Assembly: GCA_028864885.1 (NCBI GenBank) | Contig: JAGWLR010000032.1 | Location: forward strand, 1-34,748 | Reading direction: 5' to 3' | Length of the DNA: 34,748 nucleotides | Source: Burkholderiales bacterium | GTDB taxonomy: Bacteria; Pseudomonadota; Gammaproteobacteria; Burkholderiales; Burkholderiaceae_C | Position numbers and translations under genes: made by a program | Part shown: piece after piece, positions 15,543-24,189 of the stretch | How the letters are laid out: the number at the start of each line of letters is the position of its first letter | How positions within the stretch are numbered: the first letter of the stretch is position 1 | The notes under the pieces: generated by a model | Told to the model about the DNA's origin: nothing | What the model saw: the letters and a program-made list of their open reading frames with translations, nothing else | Databases searched by the model: none

Positions 15543-16735
15543 CTGACGCGGTGGTGGTGGTCAATGCAGGCTCATCCAGCCTGAAGTTCGCGGTGCTGGC
15601 CGCGCGTGATCTGCGTCCGCTGGTCAGTGGTCAGGTCGAGGGCCTGCAGACGGCGCCCCACGTGCATGTCGAGTCCGAGGCGGGCGATGTGCTGCTAGAG
15701 CATCGATGGCCCGATGGCACGGCGCTGACACACGAAGACGCCGTGGCCTACTTGCTCGACAACCTGCACGACCATCTGGATGGTCACCAAGTCAAAGCCG
15801 TGGGTCACCGCATCGTGCACGGCGGCTCGCTGTACCGCGAGCCCGTGTTGTTGACCCCTGAAGTGCTGCAACAACTGGCGTCGTTGATTCCGCTGGCGCC
15901 TTTGCACCAACCGCACAACCTCAGTCCGGTGCACGCGTTTCACAAGCTGGCGCCGCATCTGCCGCAGGTGGGGTGCTTTGACACCGCGTTTCACGCCACC
16001 AATCCACCTGTGGCCCAGGCGTTTGCGCTGCCGGCCAGCCTGGCGGCCGAAGGCGTCAGGCGCTACGGCTTTCATGGCCTGTCGTACGAATACATTGCCT
16101 CGCAGTTGCCACACGTGGATCCGCGAGCGGCGGCGGGGCGTACCGTGGTGATGCACTTGGGCAATGGGGCCAGCATGTGCGCGCTGCAAGGCGGGCGCAG
16201 CGTGGCCAGCACCATGGGCTTCACGGCGCTGGACGGGCTGCCGATGGGCACGCGTTGCGGCACCATTGATGTGGGGGTGGTGTTGTGGCTGATGGACCAG
16301 AAGGGCATGGGCGCGCGGCAGATTGAAAAACTGCTCTACAGCCAGTCCGGCTTGCTGGGGGTGTCGGGCGAATCTTCAGACATGCGAACCTTGCTGGCCA
16401 GTGGCAGCGACGGCGCACGCCGGGCGGTGGATCTGTATGTGTATCGGATCGGGCGCGAATTGGGCTCGCTGGCGGCCGCCCTGGGAGGGCTCGACGCCAT
16501 GGTCTTCACCGCCGGCATAGGCGAACACGCGGTGCCGATTCGGGCCCGGGTAGCCCAGGGTGCGGCGTGGTTGGGGGTCAAATTCGACGAGGCCGCCAAT
16601 GAGCGGGTCAAGCCCGGAGCGCCGGTGCGGATTTCGTCTGACGACAGTGCGGTGGCGGTCTGGGTGGTGCCAACCAACGAAGAGCGCATGATTGCACTGC
16701 ACGTGTGTGCGGTTGCACTCCAAGCGGGGGCCTGA
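15539..16735 (+). CDS. ackA: Acetate kinase
   Basis: This 398-residue enzyme interconverts acetyl phosphate and ADP with acetate and ATP. Family motifs are visible: the N-terminal VNAGSSSLKF phosphate-binding segment, GHRIVHGG, the FHATNPP region, RYGFHGLSYEY, HLGNGASMCA, GLPMGTRCGTIDVG and VFTAGIGEHA. Length is normal. Its start overlaps the upstream acyltransferase stop, forming a two-gene operon for energy recovery from acyl-CoA or for acetate assimilation. Propionate or butyrate could also be substrates. Confidence 0.96.
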   Translation: MTDAVVVVNAGSSSLKFAVLAARDLRPLVSGQVEGLQTAPHVHVESEAGDVLLEHRWPDGTALTHEDAVAYLLDNLHDHLDGHQVKAVGHRIVHGGSLYREPVLLTPEVLQQLASLIPLAPLHQPHNLSPVHAFHKLAPHLPQVGCFDTAFHATNPPVAQAFALPASLAAEGVRRYGFHGLSYEYIASQLPHVDPRAAAGRTVVMHLGNGASMCALQGGRSVASTMGFTALDGLPMGTRCGTIDVGVVLWLMDQKGMGARQIEKLLYSQSGLLGVSGESSDMRTLLASGSDGARRAVDLYVYRIGRELGSLAAALGGLDAMVFTAGIGEHAVPIRARVAQGAAWLGVKFDEAANERVKPGAPVRISSDDSAVAVWVVPTNEERMIALHVCAVALQAGA

Positions 16736-16739
16736 GCGG

Positions 16740-16745
16740 TACAAT
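16740..16745 (+). promoter_or_regulatory. Candidate -10 box upstream of ilvE
   Basis: TACAAT lies 65 bases before the ilvE start, just after the ackA stop. The nearest TTGCAC (16713-16718) is 21 bases away, too far for a good sigma-70 promoter, so only the -10 is suggested. Confidence 0.3.
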
Positions 16746-16810
16746 CAAAGGTTCTGCAAGCCCCGCTGAATGTGGCCGGGTGCAACAAGATTCCCCGAAA
16801 GGATTCCCCC

Positions 16811-17734
16811 ATGTCGATGGACGACCGCGACGGCAAAATCTGGATGGATGGCCAAATGGTGGATTGGCGCGATGCCAAGATCCACGTGTTGACCCATACG
16901 CTGCACTACGGTTGCGGCGCCTTTGAAGGCGTGCGGGCCTACAAAACCGACAAGGGAACGGCGATCTTCCGCCTGAAGGAACACACCGAACGTCTGTTCA
17001 ACAGCGCCAAGATCCTGCGCATGCCCATGCCTTTCACGCTGCAAGAGCTGATGCAGGCGCAACTGGATGTGGTCAAGGCCAACAACCTCGAAAGCTGTTA
17101 CCTGCGTCCGCTGGTGTGGCTGGGCTCTGAAAAGCTGGGCGTCAGCCCCAAGGGCGCCAAGGTGCACGCCATGGTCGCGGCCTGGGCCTGGGGTGCCTAC
17201 CTGGGCGAAGAAGGCCTGAAGCGCGGTATCCGCGTGAAGACCTCCAGCTACACCCGCCACCACGTCAACATCACGATGACGCAAGCCAAGGCGGTGAGCA
17301 ACTACACCAACTCCATCCTGGCCAACCTCGAAGCCACCGAAGACGGCTACGACGAAGCCATGCTGCTGGACAGCGCCGGCTTCGTGTCCGAAGGTGCGGG
17401 CGAGAACCTGTTCATCATCAAAGACGGCAAGCTGTACACGCCTGACCTGTCGGCTGGTGCTCTGAACGGCATCACCCGCAACACGATTTTTGCGATCTGC
17501 CAAGACCTGGGCCTGGAGCTCAAGGAAAAGCGCATCACCCGCGACGAGGTCTACATCGCCGACGAAGCCTTCTTCACCGGCACCGCGGCGGAAGTCACCC
17601 CGATTCGCGAACTGGATCGCATCCAGATCGGCCAGGGTTCGCGTGGCCCCATCACCGAGAAGATCCAGAACGCCTTCTTCGATATCGTCAATGGTCGCAA
17701 TCCCAAGTACGCCGAATGGCTGACCTTGGTTTGA
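16811..17734 (+). CDS. ilvE: Branched-chain amino acid aminotransferase
   Basis: This 307-residue PLP enzyme of fold class IV performs the last step of Leu, Ile and Val synthesis and the first of their breakdown. Visible features are HTLHYGCGAFEGVRAY near the N-terminus, ERLFNSAKIL, the catalytic lysine in TQAKAVSNYTNS, EAMLLDSAGFVSEGAGENLF, and EAFFTGTAAEVTPI. I chose the ATG at 16811 because AAAGGA lies about seven bases upstream; the ATG two codons later is an alternative. The CHCC zinc-finger gene follows 38 bases downstream, an arrangement I recall as common in Burkholderiales. Confidence 0.95.
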   Translation: MSMDDRDGKIWMDGQMVDWRDAKIHVLTHTLHYGCGAFEGVRAYKTDKGTAIFRLKEHTERLFNSAKILRMPMPFTLQELMQAQLDVVKANNLESCYLRPLVWLGSEKLGVSPKGAKVHAMVAAWAWGAYLGEEGLKRGIRVKTSSYTRHHVNITMTQAKAVSNYTNSILANLEATEDGYDEAMLLDSAGFVSEGAGENLFIIKDGKLYTPDLSAGALNGITRNTIFAICQDLGLELKEKRITRDEVYIADEAFFTGTAAEVTPIRELDRIQIGQGSRGPITEKIQNAFFDIVNGRNPKYAEWLTLV

Positions 17735-17772
17735 TGCGCCCCACGTTTTCACAGTGAGCAAGGATTGAAGCC

Positions 17773-17985
17773 ATGAGTGCCTCTACCGCATCTCAAAATG
17801 TTGTCGAAGTGACTGCCGCCGATGTGCAAGGCCCGGGCGTGGTGTTTTGCCCCAACCCCAAGCAGGTGTTGTCGAGCATGCACCCCCGCGTCTACATCGA
17901 CGTCAGCCATGGTGAAGGCAAGTGCCCCTACTGCAGCACGGTGTACCGCCTCAAAGAAGGCGAAAAGGTCGGCCACGGTCACTGA
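17773..17985 (+). CDS. CHCC-type zinc-finger protein
   Basis: This 70-residue protein has a C-terminal zinc-finger of the CHCC family: FCPNPKQVLSSMHPRVYIDV, then CPYCSTVYRL. Cysteine and histidine ligands are intact. The fold is related to the NDUFS6-type zinc domain. It is co-directional with ilvE and closed by an intrinsic terminator 30 bases downstream, so the two likely form an operon. The function in bacteria is not established. Confidence 0.85.
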   Translation: MSASTASQNVVEVTAADVQGPGVVFCPNPKQVLSSMHPRVYIDVSHGEGKCPYCSTVYRLKEGEKVGHGH

Positions 17986-18014
17986 GCTGGGGCTTCCCTG
18001 CTGCCTTGAATCGA

Positions 18015-18040
18015 AAGCCCGGCTTGGTCCGGGCTTTTTT
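18015..18040 (+). terminator. Intrinsic terminator after the ilvE unit
   Basis: AAGCCCGG (18015-18022) pairs with CCGGGCTT (18029-18036) around a six-base loop, and a T-run follows to 18040. Confidence 0.9.
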
Positions 18041-18070
18041 CATATTGAATCTCTCGTTGGATCGTTTTTC

Positions 18071-19891
18071 ATGCCGTCTCCCGTTGCCGCGCTCTCTGAT
18101 GTTCAAACCCTGGCCGAGCTGTTGGTCTGGCGAGCGGCCACCACGCCCGATGGGCAGGCTTATCGCCAATTCGATGCCGCCACGCGGCAGTGGCAAACCT
18201 GGACCTGGCGTGAAGCCGCTGAGGCGGTGACACGCTGGGCTCGGCCACTGGTAGCCATGGGCTTGGAGCGTGGGGCGCGGGTGTCGATCTTGCTGCCCAA
18301 TGGGGTGGATGCCATGTGCATCGATCAGGCCTGCCATGCCACAGCGTGTGTGCCTGTGCCCTTGCATGCCATCGACAACCCGGCCAGCGTGGCCTACATC
18401 CTGGCAGACAGTGCGGTGTCGCTGTTGGTGGTGCAAACCGCTGCCCAATGGGATGCCATTGCCAGCGTGGGTACGCCTTTACCCGCTTTGCGCGCGGTGG
18501 TGTTCACCGACAATGGCGTGCCGCCACAGCAGGCGGGCGGGCCCTTGCTGCAATCCTTGACGGATTGGTTGGCCCAGCAGCCCAGCCCTGGGCAATGGGC
18601 TGCCGTGTCTCTCCCAGGGGCTGAAGATCTGGCCGCGATCGTCTACACCTCAGGCACCACGGGCAAGCCCAAAGGGGTGATGCTCAGTCATGGCAATGTG
18701 GTGGCCAATGTCAAGGCTGTGTTCTCGCAGATCGCGCCGGGCCCGCAGGATGTGTTTTTGTCGTTCTTGCCGCTGTCGCACACCTTTGAGCGCACGGCTG
18801 GTTACTACCTGCCCATTGCTGCCGGCGCGTGCGTGGCCTATGCCCGATCGGTCGCGCAATTGGCCGATGACCTCAAGATCATCCAACCGACGGTGCTGAT
18901 TTCGGTGCCTCGCATTTACGAGCGGGTGTACGCCAAGCTTCAGGAAACGCTGGCCACAGCGGGCTGGAAGGCGCGCATCTTTGCCGCCGCCGAAGCCGTC
19001 GGCTGGCGACGCTTCTGCCGCCAGCAGCAATTACCTTGCCCCAGCAGCCCATGGGCGATTCTGGATGGGGTGGTGTGGCCGGTGTTGAACCGGCTGGCGG
19101 CCCGGCCTTTGCTGGCGCAATTTGGCGGGCGCCTGCGCGTGGCGGTGAGCGGCGGTGCACCCCTGTCGCCCGTGTTGGCGCGGTGCTTCCTGGGCTTGGG
19201 CATGCCCCTGCTGCAGGGCTATGGCATGACCGAGACCTCGCCCATCGTGGCGGCCAACTTGCTGCAGGACAACGATCCCACCACAGTCGGCCGCGCCTTG
19301 CCGGGCGTAGAGGTACGCATCGGCGAGAACCGTGAGTTGCAGGTTCGGGGGCCCAGTGTCATGAAGGGCTATCTCAATCGTCCAGAAGACACGGCCAAGG
19401 TCTTGTCCCCCGATGGTTGGTTGGGCACGGGCGATCAAGCCTCGATCGAGAACGGCCGCATCCGCATCTTGGGCCGCATCAAGGAAATCATCGTCACCTC
19501 GACGGGCGAGAAGGTGCCCCCAGGTGATCTGGAACTGGCCCTGACCTCCGACCCCTTGTTTGCCCAGGCCTTTGTGGTGGGCGAGTTGCGCCCCTTCATT
19601 GCGGCGGTGGTGGTGTTGAATCCAACTGAGTGGCGTCGCCTGGCTGCAGGCTTGCAGCTCAACCCCGATGACCCCACCTGCCTGCAGTCGGCCGCGGCCA
19701 GGCAGGCCGCGCTGGATCGGATCAAACGAGCTGCTGCCAGCTTTCCGCACTACGCGGTGCCGCGGGCAGTGTGTCTGACGCTCGAGCCCTGGACTATCGA
19801 AAACACCATGATGACCCCCACGCTCAAGCTCAAGCGCAATAACCTGATGAGCAAATTTGCCGAAGACATCGAACGCCTGTATCAGCGTTGA
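18071..19891 (+). CDS. AMP-forming long-chain acyl-CoA synthetase
   Basis: This 606-residue ANL-superfamily ligase probably activates fatty acids to acyl-CoA through an acyl-AMP intermediate. The P-loop-like motif YTSGTTGKPKGVMLSHGN lies near residue 195, GYGMTETSPIV near 385, then WLGTGDQASIENGRIRILGR and the IKEIIVTSTGEKVPPGDLE hinge and lysine region. The layout matches the FAA1/long-chain type. I chose the ATG at 18071, after the terminator; frames open upstream belong to the zinc-finger region. Chain-length preference cannot be read from the sequence. Confidence 0.92.
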   Translation: MPSPVAALSDVQTLAELLVWRAATTPDGQAYRQFDAATRQWQTWTWREAAEAVTRWARPLVAMGLERGARVSILLPNGVDAMCIDQACHATACVPVPLHAIDNPASVAYILADSAVSLLVVQTAAQWDAIASVGTPLPALRAVVFTDNGVPPQQAGGPLLQSLTDWLAQQPSPGQWAAVSLPGAEDLAAIVYTSGTTGKPKGVMLSHGNVVANVKAVFSQIAPGPQDVFLSFLPLSHTFERTAGYYLPIAAGACVAYARSVAQLADDLKIIQPTVLISVPRIYERVYAKLQETLATAGWKARIFAAAEAVGWRRFCRQQQLPCPSSPWAILDGVVWPVLNRLAARPLLAQFGGRLRVAVSGGAPLSPVLARCFLGLGMPLLQGYGMTETSPIVAANLLQDNDPTTVGRALPGVEVRIGENRELQVRGPSVMKGYLNRPEDTAKVLSPDGWLGTGDQASIENGRIRILGRIKEIIVTSTGEKVPPGDLELALTSDPLFAQAFVVGELRPFIAAVVVLNPTEWRRLAAGLQLNPDDPTCLQSAAARQAALDRIKRAAASFPHYAVPRAVCLTLEPWTIENTMMTPTLKLKRNNLMSKFAEDIERLYQR

Positions 19892-19939
19892 GCCCTTCGT
19901 ATCTGTGTCACGCTCACGCACCTACAATCGTTGGCAATC

Positions 19940-20824
19940 ATGAAGACCACGCACGAATTCGTACTCACCCTGTCTTGTCGAGACACGACGGGGATCGTTC
20001 ACGCTGTTTCCGGCCTGCTGTATCAGGCCGGGTGCAACATCATCGACTCGCAACAGTTCGGTGATGTGCAAAGCGAAGACAGCACCGGCTTGTTCTTCAT
20101 GCGGGTGCACTTTGCGGCGCCTGATCACCTGGCCGATGCCGTGACGCTGGACAAGCTCTTCTCACACGTGCGCGAGCAGTTCAAGATGAGCGCGCAGATT
20201 CATGCCTTGTCCCGCAAACCCCGTGTTCTGATCATGGTCAGCAAGCATGGGCATTGCCTGAACGATTTGCTGTTCCGCTGGCGTTCGGGTTGGTTGCCCA
20301 TCGACATCCCAGCCATCGTGTCCAACCACCCGGACTACGCCGAGCTGGCCGCCAGCTACGGCATCCCGTTTCATCATCTGCCTTTGCCGACTGGCTCATC
20401 GGCGGAAGTCAAGCGCGAGCAGGAGCGCCAGGTCGAGGCCCTGGTCGAGCACGAGGGGATCGATCTGGTTGTGCTGGCGCGTTACATGCAGATCCTCAGC
20501 GCCGATTTCTGTGAGTTTCTCAAGGGTCGGGCGATCAACATCCACCACAGCTTCCTGCCCAGCTTCAAGGGCGCCAAGCCCTACTATCAGGCCCATGATC
20601 GGGGTGTCAAACTGATCGGGGCCACGGCGCATTACGTCACCGCCGACCTGGACGAAGGCCCCATCATCGAGCAGGATGTTGAGCGTGTTGACCATACCCT
20701 CAGCCCGGAAGATTTCACCGCAGTGGGCCGGGATGTCGAGTGCATTGTGCTCGCGCGTGCGGTCAAATGGCATGTCGAGCACCGTGTGCTCATGAACGGT
20801 CACAAAACCGTGGTCTTCCGCTAA
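19940..20824 (+). CDS. purU: Formyltetrahydrofolate deformylase
   Basis: This 294-residue enzyme hydrolyses 10-formyltetrahydrofolate to formate and tetrahydrofolate, balancing one-carbon pools for purine synthesis. Residues about 5-85 form an ACT-like regulatory domain (FVLTLSCRDTTGIVHAVSGL). Residues 90-285 form the formyltransferase-fold catalytic domain, with VLIMVSKHGHCLNDLL, AIVSNHPDY, the INIHHSFLPSFKGAKPY motif and the HYVTADLDEGPIIEQD segment. TACAAT (19923-19928) lies only 11 bases before the ATG and no Shine-Dalgarno sequence is seen, so the transcript may have a very short leader. Confidence 0.95.
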   Translation: MKTTHEFVLTLSCRDTTGIVHAVSGLLYQAGCNIIDSQQFGDVQSEDSTGLFFMRVHFAAPDHLADAVTLDKLFSHVREQFKMSAQIHALSRKPRVLIMVSKHGHCLNDLLFRWRSGWLPIDIPAIVSNHPDYAELAASYGIPFHHLPLPTGSSAEVKREQERQVEALVEHEGIDLVVLARYMQILSADFCEFLKGRAINIHHSFLPSFKGAKPYYQAHDRGVKLIGATAHYVTADLDEGPIIEQDVERVDHTLSPEDFTAVGRDVECIVLARAVKWHVEHRVLMNGHKTVVFR

Positions 20825-20835
20825 AGGATGCTGGC

Positions 20836-21294
20836 ATGAACGATCCCCGTTCCATCAAAGCCACGCAGGCCGCCCTGATGGTGTCGGCCGATGATACCGA
20901 GGCGACCTTCTACGAAGCCTTGCAGCAAGGGGATCTGGATCGCGTCATGTCTGTCTGGGCCGAAGAAGACGAGATCGCGTGTGTGCATCCGGGCGGGCCT
21001 CGCGCGGTGGGCGTTGTGGCCATCCGGGCGTCTCTCGAGGCCGTGTTGTCGCAAGGCTCTTTGCACGTGACGCTGGAGCAGGTTCGCCGGCTGGAGACGG
21101 CCACTTGTGCCGTGCATCATGTGCTCGAAAAAATCCAAGCGATGACGCCGGAAGGCTTGCAGCAAGCCTACGTGATGGCGACCAATGTGTACCTGCGGAC
21201 AGCCCAAGGTTGGCGCATGGTGCTGCATCACGCGAGCCCTGGTCAGCCGCACGACATGCCCGATGTCGTTGAGTTGGGTGCGACCCTGCACTGA
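20836..21294 (+). CDS. NTF2/SnoaL-like fold protein
   Basis: This 152-residue protein resembles the NTF2-like superfamily: a first helix pair (EATFYEALQQGDLDRVMSVW), the strand VHPGGPRAVG, and an end of YVMATNVYLRTAQGWRMVLH. It is probably cytoplasmic. It lies 11 bases after purU with AAAGGA seven bases before the ATG, and its stop is one base from the next gene's start, so it sits in the purU operon. Substrate or enzymatic activity is unknown. Confidence 0.8.
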   Translation: MNDPRSIKATQAALMVSADDTEATFYEALQQGDLDRVMSVWAEEDEIACVHPGGPRAVGVVAIRASLEAVLSQGSLHVTLEQVRRLETATCAVHHVLEKIQAMTPEGLQQAYVMATNVYLRTAQGWRMVLHHASPGQPHDMPDVVELGATLH

Positions 21295-21295
21295 C

Positions 21296-22348
21296 ATGCA
21301 GCACTACCGCGCGCCCATTTGGATGGCGGGGTCTGGTCCCATAGGGGGGCATATTCAGACCATCTGGCCAGCCTTGTTCAGCCGGGCGCATTCCCCTGAA
21401 GACATCGTTGCCGCCACGCCGGGCCACGAGCACAAACTGAACTACACCCGACAACGCTGGGACACGCCAGATGGCGATTTCATCGACGTCGACAGCTTGG
21501 TGCCACCAGGGTGGAGCCCGGGCGATTCGCCGGTGCTGGTGCTGTTTCATGGTTTGGAAGGCTCGTCCCAAAGCCATTACTCGCGCGCCTTTGCCCTGTG
21601 GGCACAGCAGCGTGGTTGGGCTTATGTCGTGCCCCATTTCCGGGGGTGTTCGGGTGAGTTGAATCGGGCGCCTCGGTTTTATCATTCTGGCGATCACGAA
21701 GAGGTCGATTGGATCTTGCGGCGTGTGTCCACGCAGTGGGGCGGGCCAGTGTCTGCCGTCGGGATTTCTTTGGGGGGCAATGCGCTGTTGCGTTGGGCGC
21801 AAGAGGCAGGTTCGACGGCAGCCTCGGTCACCAGCGCCGTGGCGGCCGTGTGCTCGCCTTTGGATTTGACTGCGGCCGGCCATGCCATTGGCTCAGGCTT
21901 CAATCGCGTGTCTTACAACCGCATGTTCTTGCAGACGCTCAAGCCCAAGGCCCTGGCCAAGCTCAAAACCTATCCGGGTCTGTTCGATGCCCAGGCGTTG
22001 GCTGCCGCGCCGGATCTGTATGCCTACGATGCGGTGGTCACCGCGCCGCTACACGGATTTGCCAGCACCGAAGACTATTGGCAGCGGTGTTCGTCCAAGC
22101 CGGGATTGAAGGCGATGAAGCATGTGCCGACGCTGGTGTTGAACGCCCTCAACGATCCCTTTATTCCGGCCTGGTCTTTGCCGGGGCGCGATGATGTAGG
22201 GCCAGCCGTCACTTTGTGGCAGCCGCGTCAAGGCGGGCACGTTGGCTTTCCCGCGGGGCGCCCGCCAGGGCATGTGGCCGCGCTGCCGCAATCGGTGGCC
22301 AGTTGGTTGGCACAACACGCCCCCAAGGGCCATTCGCGAAGGCGCTGA
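21296..22348 (+). CDS. YheT-type alpha/beta hydrolase
   Basis: This 350-residue alpha/beta hydrolase matches the YheT/EMB8 family. Visible elements are GGHIQTIWPALF near the N-terminus, VLVLFHGLEGSSQSHY (oxyanion region), the nucleophile elbow VGISLGGN, the acid NALNDPF and the histidine in GGHVGF. The start ATG at 21296 follows the previous stop by one base. Hydrolysis of an ester is expected from the family, but the substrate is not known. Confidence 0.9.
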   Translation: MQHYRAPIWMAGSGPIGGHIQTIWPALFSRAHSPEDIVAATPGHEHKLNYTRQRWDTPDGDFIDVDSLVPPGWSPGDSPVLVLFHGLEGSSQSHYSRAFALWAQQRGWAYVVPHFRGCSGELNRAPRFYHSGDHEEVDWILRRVSTQWGGPVSAVGISLGGNALLRWAQEAGSTAASVTSAVAAVCSPLDLTAAGHAIGSGFNRVSYNRMFLQTLKPKALAKLKTYPGLFDAQALAAAPDLYAYDAVVTAPLHGFASTEDYWQRCSSKPGLKAMKHVPTLVLNALNDPFIPAWSLPGRDDVGPAVTLWQPRQGGHVGFPAGRPPGHVAALPQSVASWLAQHAPKGHSRRR

Positions 22349-22376
22349 GCCTTCATCAAACCAGTGGGATCACACC

Positions 22377-22925
22377 ATGGATGAGATCGTCAAAGCGGCC
22401 CTGAAAAAATGGCCGAATGTGCCTGCCTGCTATGGGTGGCTGGGGCTGGATGCGCGGGGCGATTGGTATTTGCGCGACGAGGCCACTCAGGCTGCTGGCC
22501 CTTTCCCACAATCGAAGGGCAGTCGGATCGTGCACGACAAACTCAAGGACTTCATTCAGCGCAACTACGACCACGACGCAAACGGCGCCTGGTTTTTTCA
22601 GAACGGCCCTCAGCGCGTGTACGTGCAACTGGAATGCGCGCCCTTGATCCTGGGGGTCCAGCGAGATTCGACCGGAGCATTTGACGTGACCACCCACGCC
22701 GGGCAGCGTGTGGCGCAGGTGCGGTCGTCCTGGTTGGACGAGGCGGGGCGCTTGTACCTCGACACTGATCTGGGCTTGGGCCTGCTTCGCTCGTTGGACA
22801 TGGATGTTGCGGCGGACGCCCTTGAATCCGGGGCCTGGGGCGAACCCACCGAGGTGGCGTTTGAGGCTTTACCTGAGCAATTTGGCTTTTGCCTGAATCC
22901 ACAGCCTTCCTCATCCCAACTGTGA
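22377..22925 (+). CDS. Conserved protein of unknown function (DUF2946-like naming uncertain)
   Basis: This 182-residue protein begins MDEIVKAALKKWPNVPACYG and contains DARGDWYLRDE and NGAWFFQNGPQRVYVQLE. I recall similar proteins in other Burkholderiales beside a YheT-like hydrolase, but I cannot assign a function or a firm family name. It has no membrane segment or signal peptide. The ATG at 22377 has GGGAT seven bases upstream and starts 28 bases after the hydrolase stop. A terminator follows directly, ending the purU operon. Confidence 0.75.
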   Translation: MDEIVKAALKKWPNVPACYGWLGLDARGDWYLRDEATQAAGPFPQSKGSRIVHDKLKDFIQRNYDHDANGAWFFQNGPQRVYVQLECAPLILGVQRDSTGAFDVTTHAGQRVAQVRSSWLDEAGRLYLDTDLGLGLLRSLDMDVAADALESGAWGEPTEVAFEALPEQFGFCLNPQPSSSQL

Positions 22926-22946
22926 TGATTGGCGGTCAGGCATGAA

Positions 22947-22971
22947 AAAACCGGCCATGCAGGCCGGTTTT
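22947..22971. terminator. Bidirectional intrinsic terminator
   Basis: AAAACCGGCC (22947-22956) pairs with GGCCGGTTTT (22962-22971) around ATGCA. It lies between the convergent conserved-unknown and cytochrome genes and has A and T tracts for both strands. Confidence 0.9.
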
Positions 22972-23001
22972 GTGTGTGAGGGCGGCGATGAGGCGCTGCG
23001 A

Positions 23002-23544
23002 TCAGGGCGCAGATGCAGCACTGGCAGCGCCAGCAGGAGCGGGCGGCTCGGCGAACTTGGCACCACCTGCGTTGGCCATGTAGACCACGGCGCGCGCGAT
23101 TTCATAGTCGCTGAACTCGCCACCGCCTTGTGCGGGCATGTTGTTTTTGCCCTTCAAAGCCGAGTGCCACAGGGCCTCAAAGCCGGTGGCAATACGTGGG
23201 CCCCAAGCTGCGGCGTCGCCAAACTTGGGCGCGCCCAATGCGCCAGCGCTGTGGCAGGTGGTGCACTGCGCCTTGAACACTTCTTCACCCGTGCGGGGGC
23301 CTGAATTGGCCGAAGCGGATTTGATCTCAACCGTGCCGACCGGCATGATGCGCTCGGACACCGCCTGAGGGCTCAGCGCATCGCTGCCGCTGGAGCCACG
23401 GCCACCCGCCGAGACAAAATTCACCAACAGGGCAATGATCACCACCGGCAGCACGAAGGCCAGCACGACCGCCACGATGAGTTGCTTGGGCGTTTTGATC
23501 GGGCCTTCATGGCCGTTGTCTTGGGATTGGGGCGCTTGGCTCAT
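23002..23544 (-). CDS. Membrane-anchored cytochrome c (c5-like)
   Basis: This 180-residue protein has one N-terminal transmembrane anchor (about 20-42, LIVAVVLAFVLPVVIIALLV). A periplasmic c-type cytochrome domain follows, with one haem site (CTTCH) and a probable methionine ligand in NNMPAQGG. The C-terminus is Ala/Pro-rich. It resembles cytochrome c5/c555-type electron carriers that donate to terminal oxidases. I chose the ATG at 23542-23544 since it places the anchor about 20 residues in. A TATAAT lies upstream on the minus strand. Confidence 0.9.
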   Translation of the reverse strand: MSQAPQSQDNGHEGPIKTPKQLIVAVVLAFVLPVVIIALLVNFVSAGGRGSSGSDALSPQAVSERIMPVGTVEIKSASANSGPRTGEEVFKAQCTTCHSAGALGAPKFGDAAAWGPRIATGFEALWHSALKGKNNMPAQGGGEFSDYEIARAVVYMANAGGAKFAEPPAPAGAASAASAP

Positions 23545-23607
23545 GGATGTTTGGGGTGCGCAGAGTGTTGATGAACAGGCGGCCAAAGGCCGACCCACAA
23601 AAGGGTC

Positions 23608-23613
23608 ATTATA
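23608..23613 (-). promoter_or_regulatory. Candidate -10 box of the cytochrome gene
   Basis: TATAAT is seen on the minus strand 64 bases before the start. No convincing -35 is visible. A GACCC/GGGTC hairpin (23592-23607) lies in the presumed leader. Confidence 0.4.
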
Positions 23614-23702
23614 GTTTGTGCGGCGCCAATGAGACGTTGTTGCGCAAAACGAGGAGATCCCTGAACGAGTCGTAGGGCGTGACTGTTAGAATCAACCCGC
23701 GT

Positions 23703-23778
23703 GCGGCTGTAGCTCAGTGGATAGAGTATCGGCCTCCGAAGCCGAGGGTCGTGGGTTCGATCCCCGCCAGCCGCGCCA
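23703..23778 (+). tRNA. tRNA-Arg (CCG)
   Basis: This 76-base tRNA has an encoded CCA. The acceptor stem GCGGCTG/CAGCCGC, D-arm AGCTCAGTGGATAGAGT, anticodon loop with CCG, and T-arm GTGGGTTCGATCCC are all intact. It reads CGG codons. Confidence 0.97.
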
Positions 23779-23820
23779 TCTGCCCATCCGTCCAACTCAC
23801 ACAACGATTGCAAGCGATTT

Positions 23821-24156
23821 GTGGAACAGCGAGTAAAACCAAGACTCACGGTTCGTTGGCGAGGGTTCCTTGCACATTCGATCGAAGACCGTCAATTCGT
23901 TCTTGTTGACAACATCAGCGAGGACGGGGCTGGTCTCCATTGTGATTTTGGCGGCTTCAAGATGGGTGAAAAGCTCACCCTGGTCATGGAAATGCCCCCC
24001 AAACCGGGCACAGCGACCAAGCCGTCGATTTTGCAGGCTACGGTCAACGTCGTGTATGTGGTTGCAGAGGCCAAAACCGGGCAATTTCGCATTGGTCTCA
24101 AGATTTTGGACATGAACGAGCTAACGCGGGCCACTTTCCGCAAGCTGCTGGGTTGA
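23821..24156 (+). CDS. PilZ domain c-di-GMP-binding protein
   Basis: This 111-residue protein is essentially one PilZ domain. It has the RVKPR arginine motif at residues 4-8 and the NISEDGAGL motif (N/D-x-S-x-x-G), which together bind c-di-GMP. It starts with GTG without a clear ribosome-binding site, so the start is less certain; no ATG lies between it and the RxxxR motif. It is followed after 33 bases by an HDOD-GAF gene on the same strand, suggesting a shared signalling role. Confidence 0.85.
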   Translation: MEQRVKPRLTVRWRGFLAHSIEDRQFVLVDNISEDGAGLHCDFGGFKMGEKLTLVMEMPPKPGTATKPSILQATVNVVYVVAEAKTGQFRIGLKILDMNELTRATFRKLLG

Positions 24157-24189
24157 TCCAGTCAAAATTGCCACGAGGGATTCGCGCTG

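Noticed and set aside
16745-17761. Antisense open frame of 338 residues opposite ilvE
   Set aside because: It mirrors ilvE exactly and has low-complexity composition; no ribosome-binding site.
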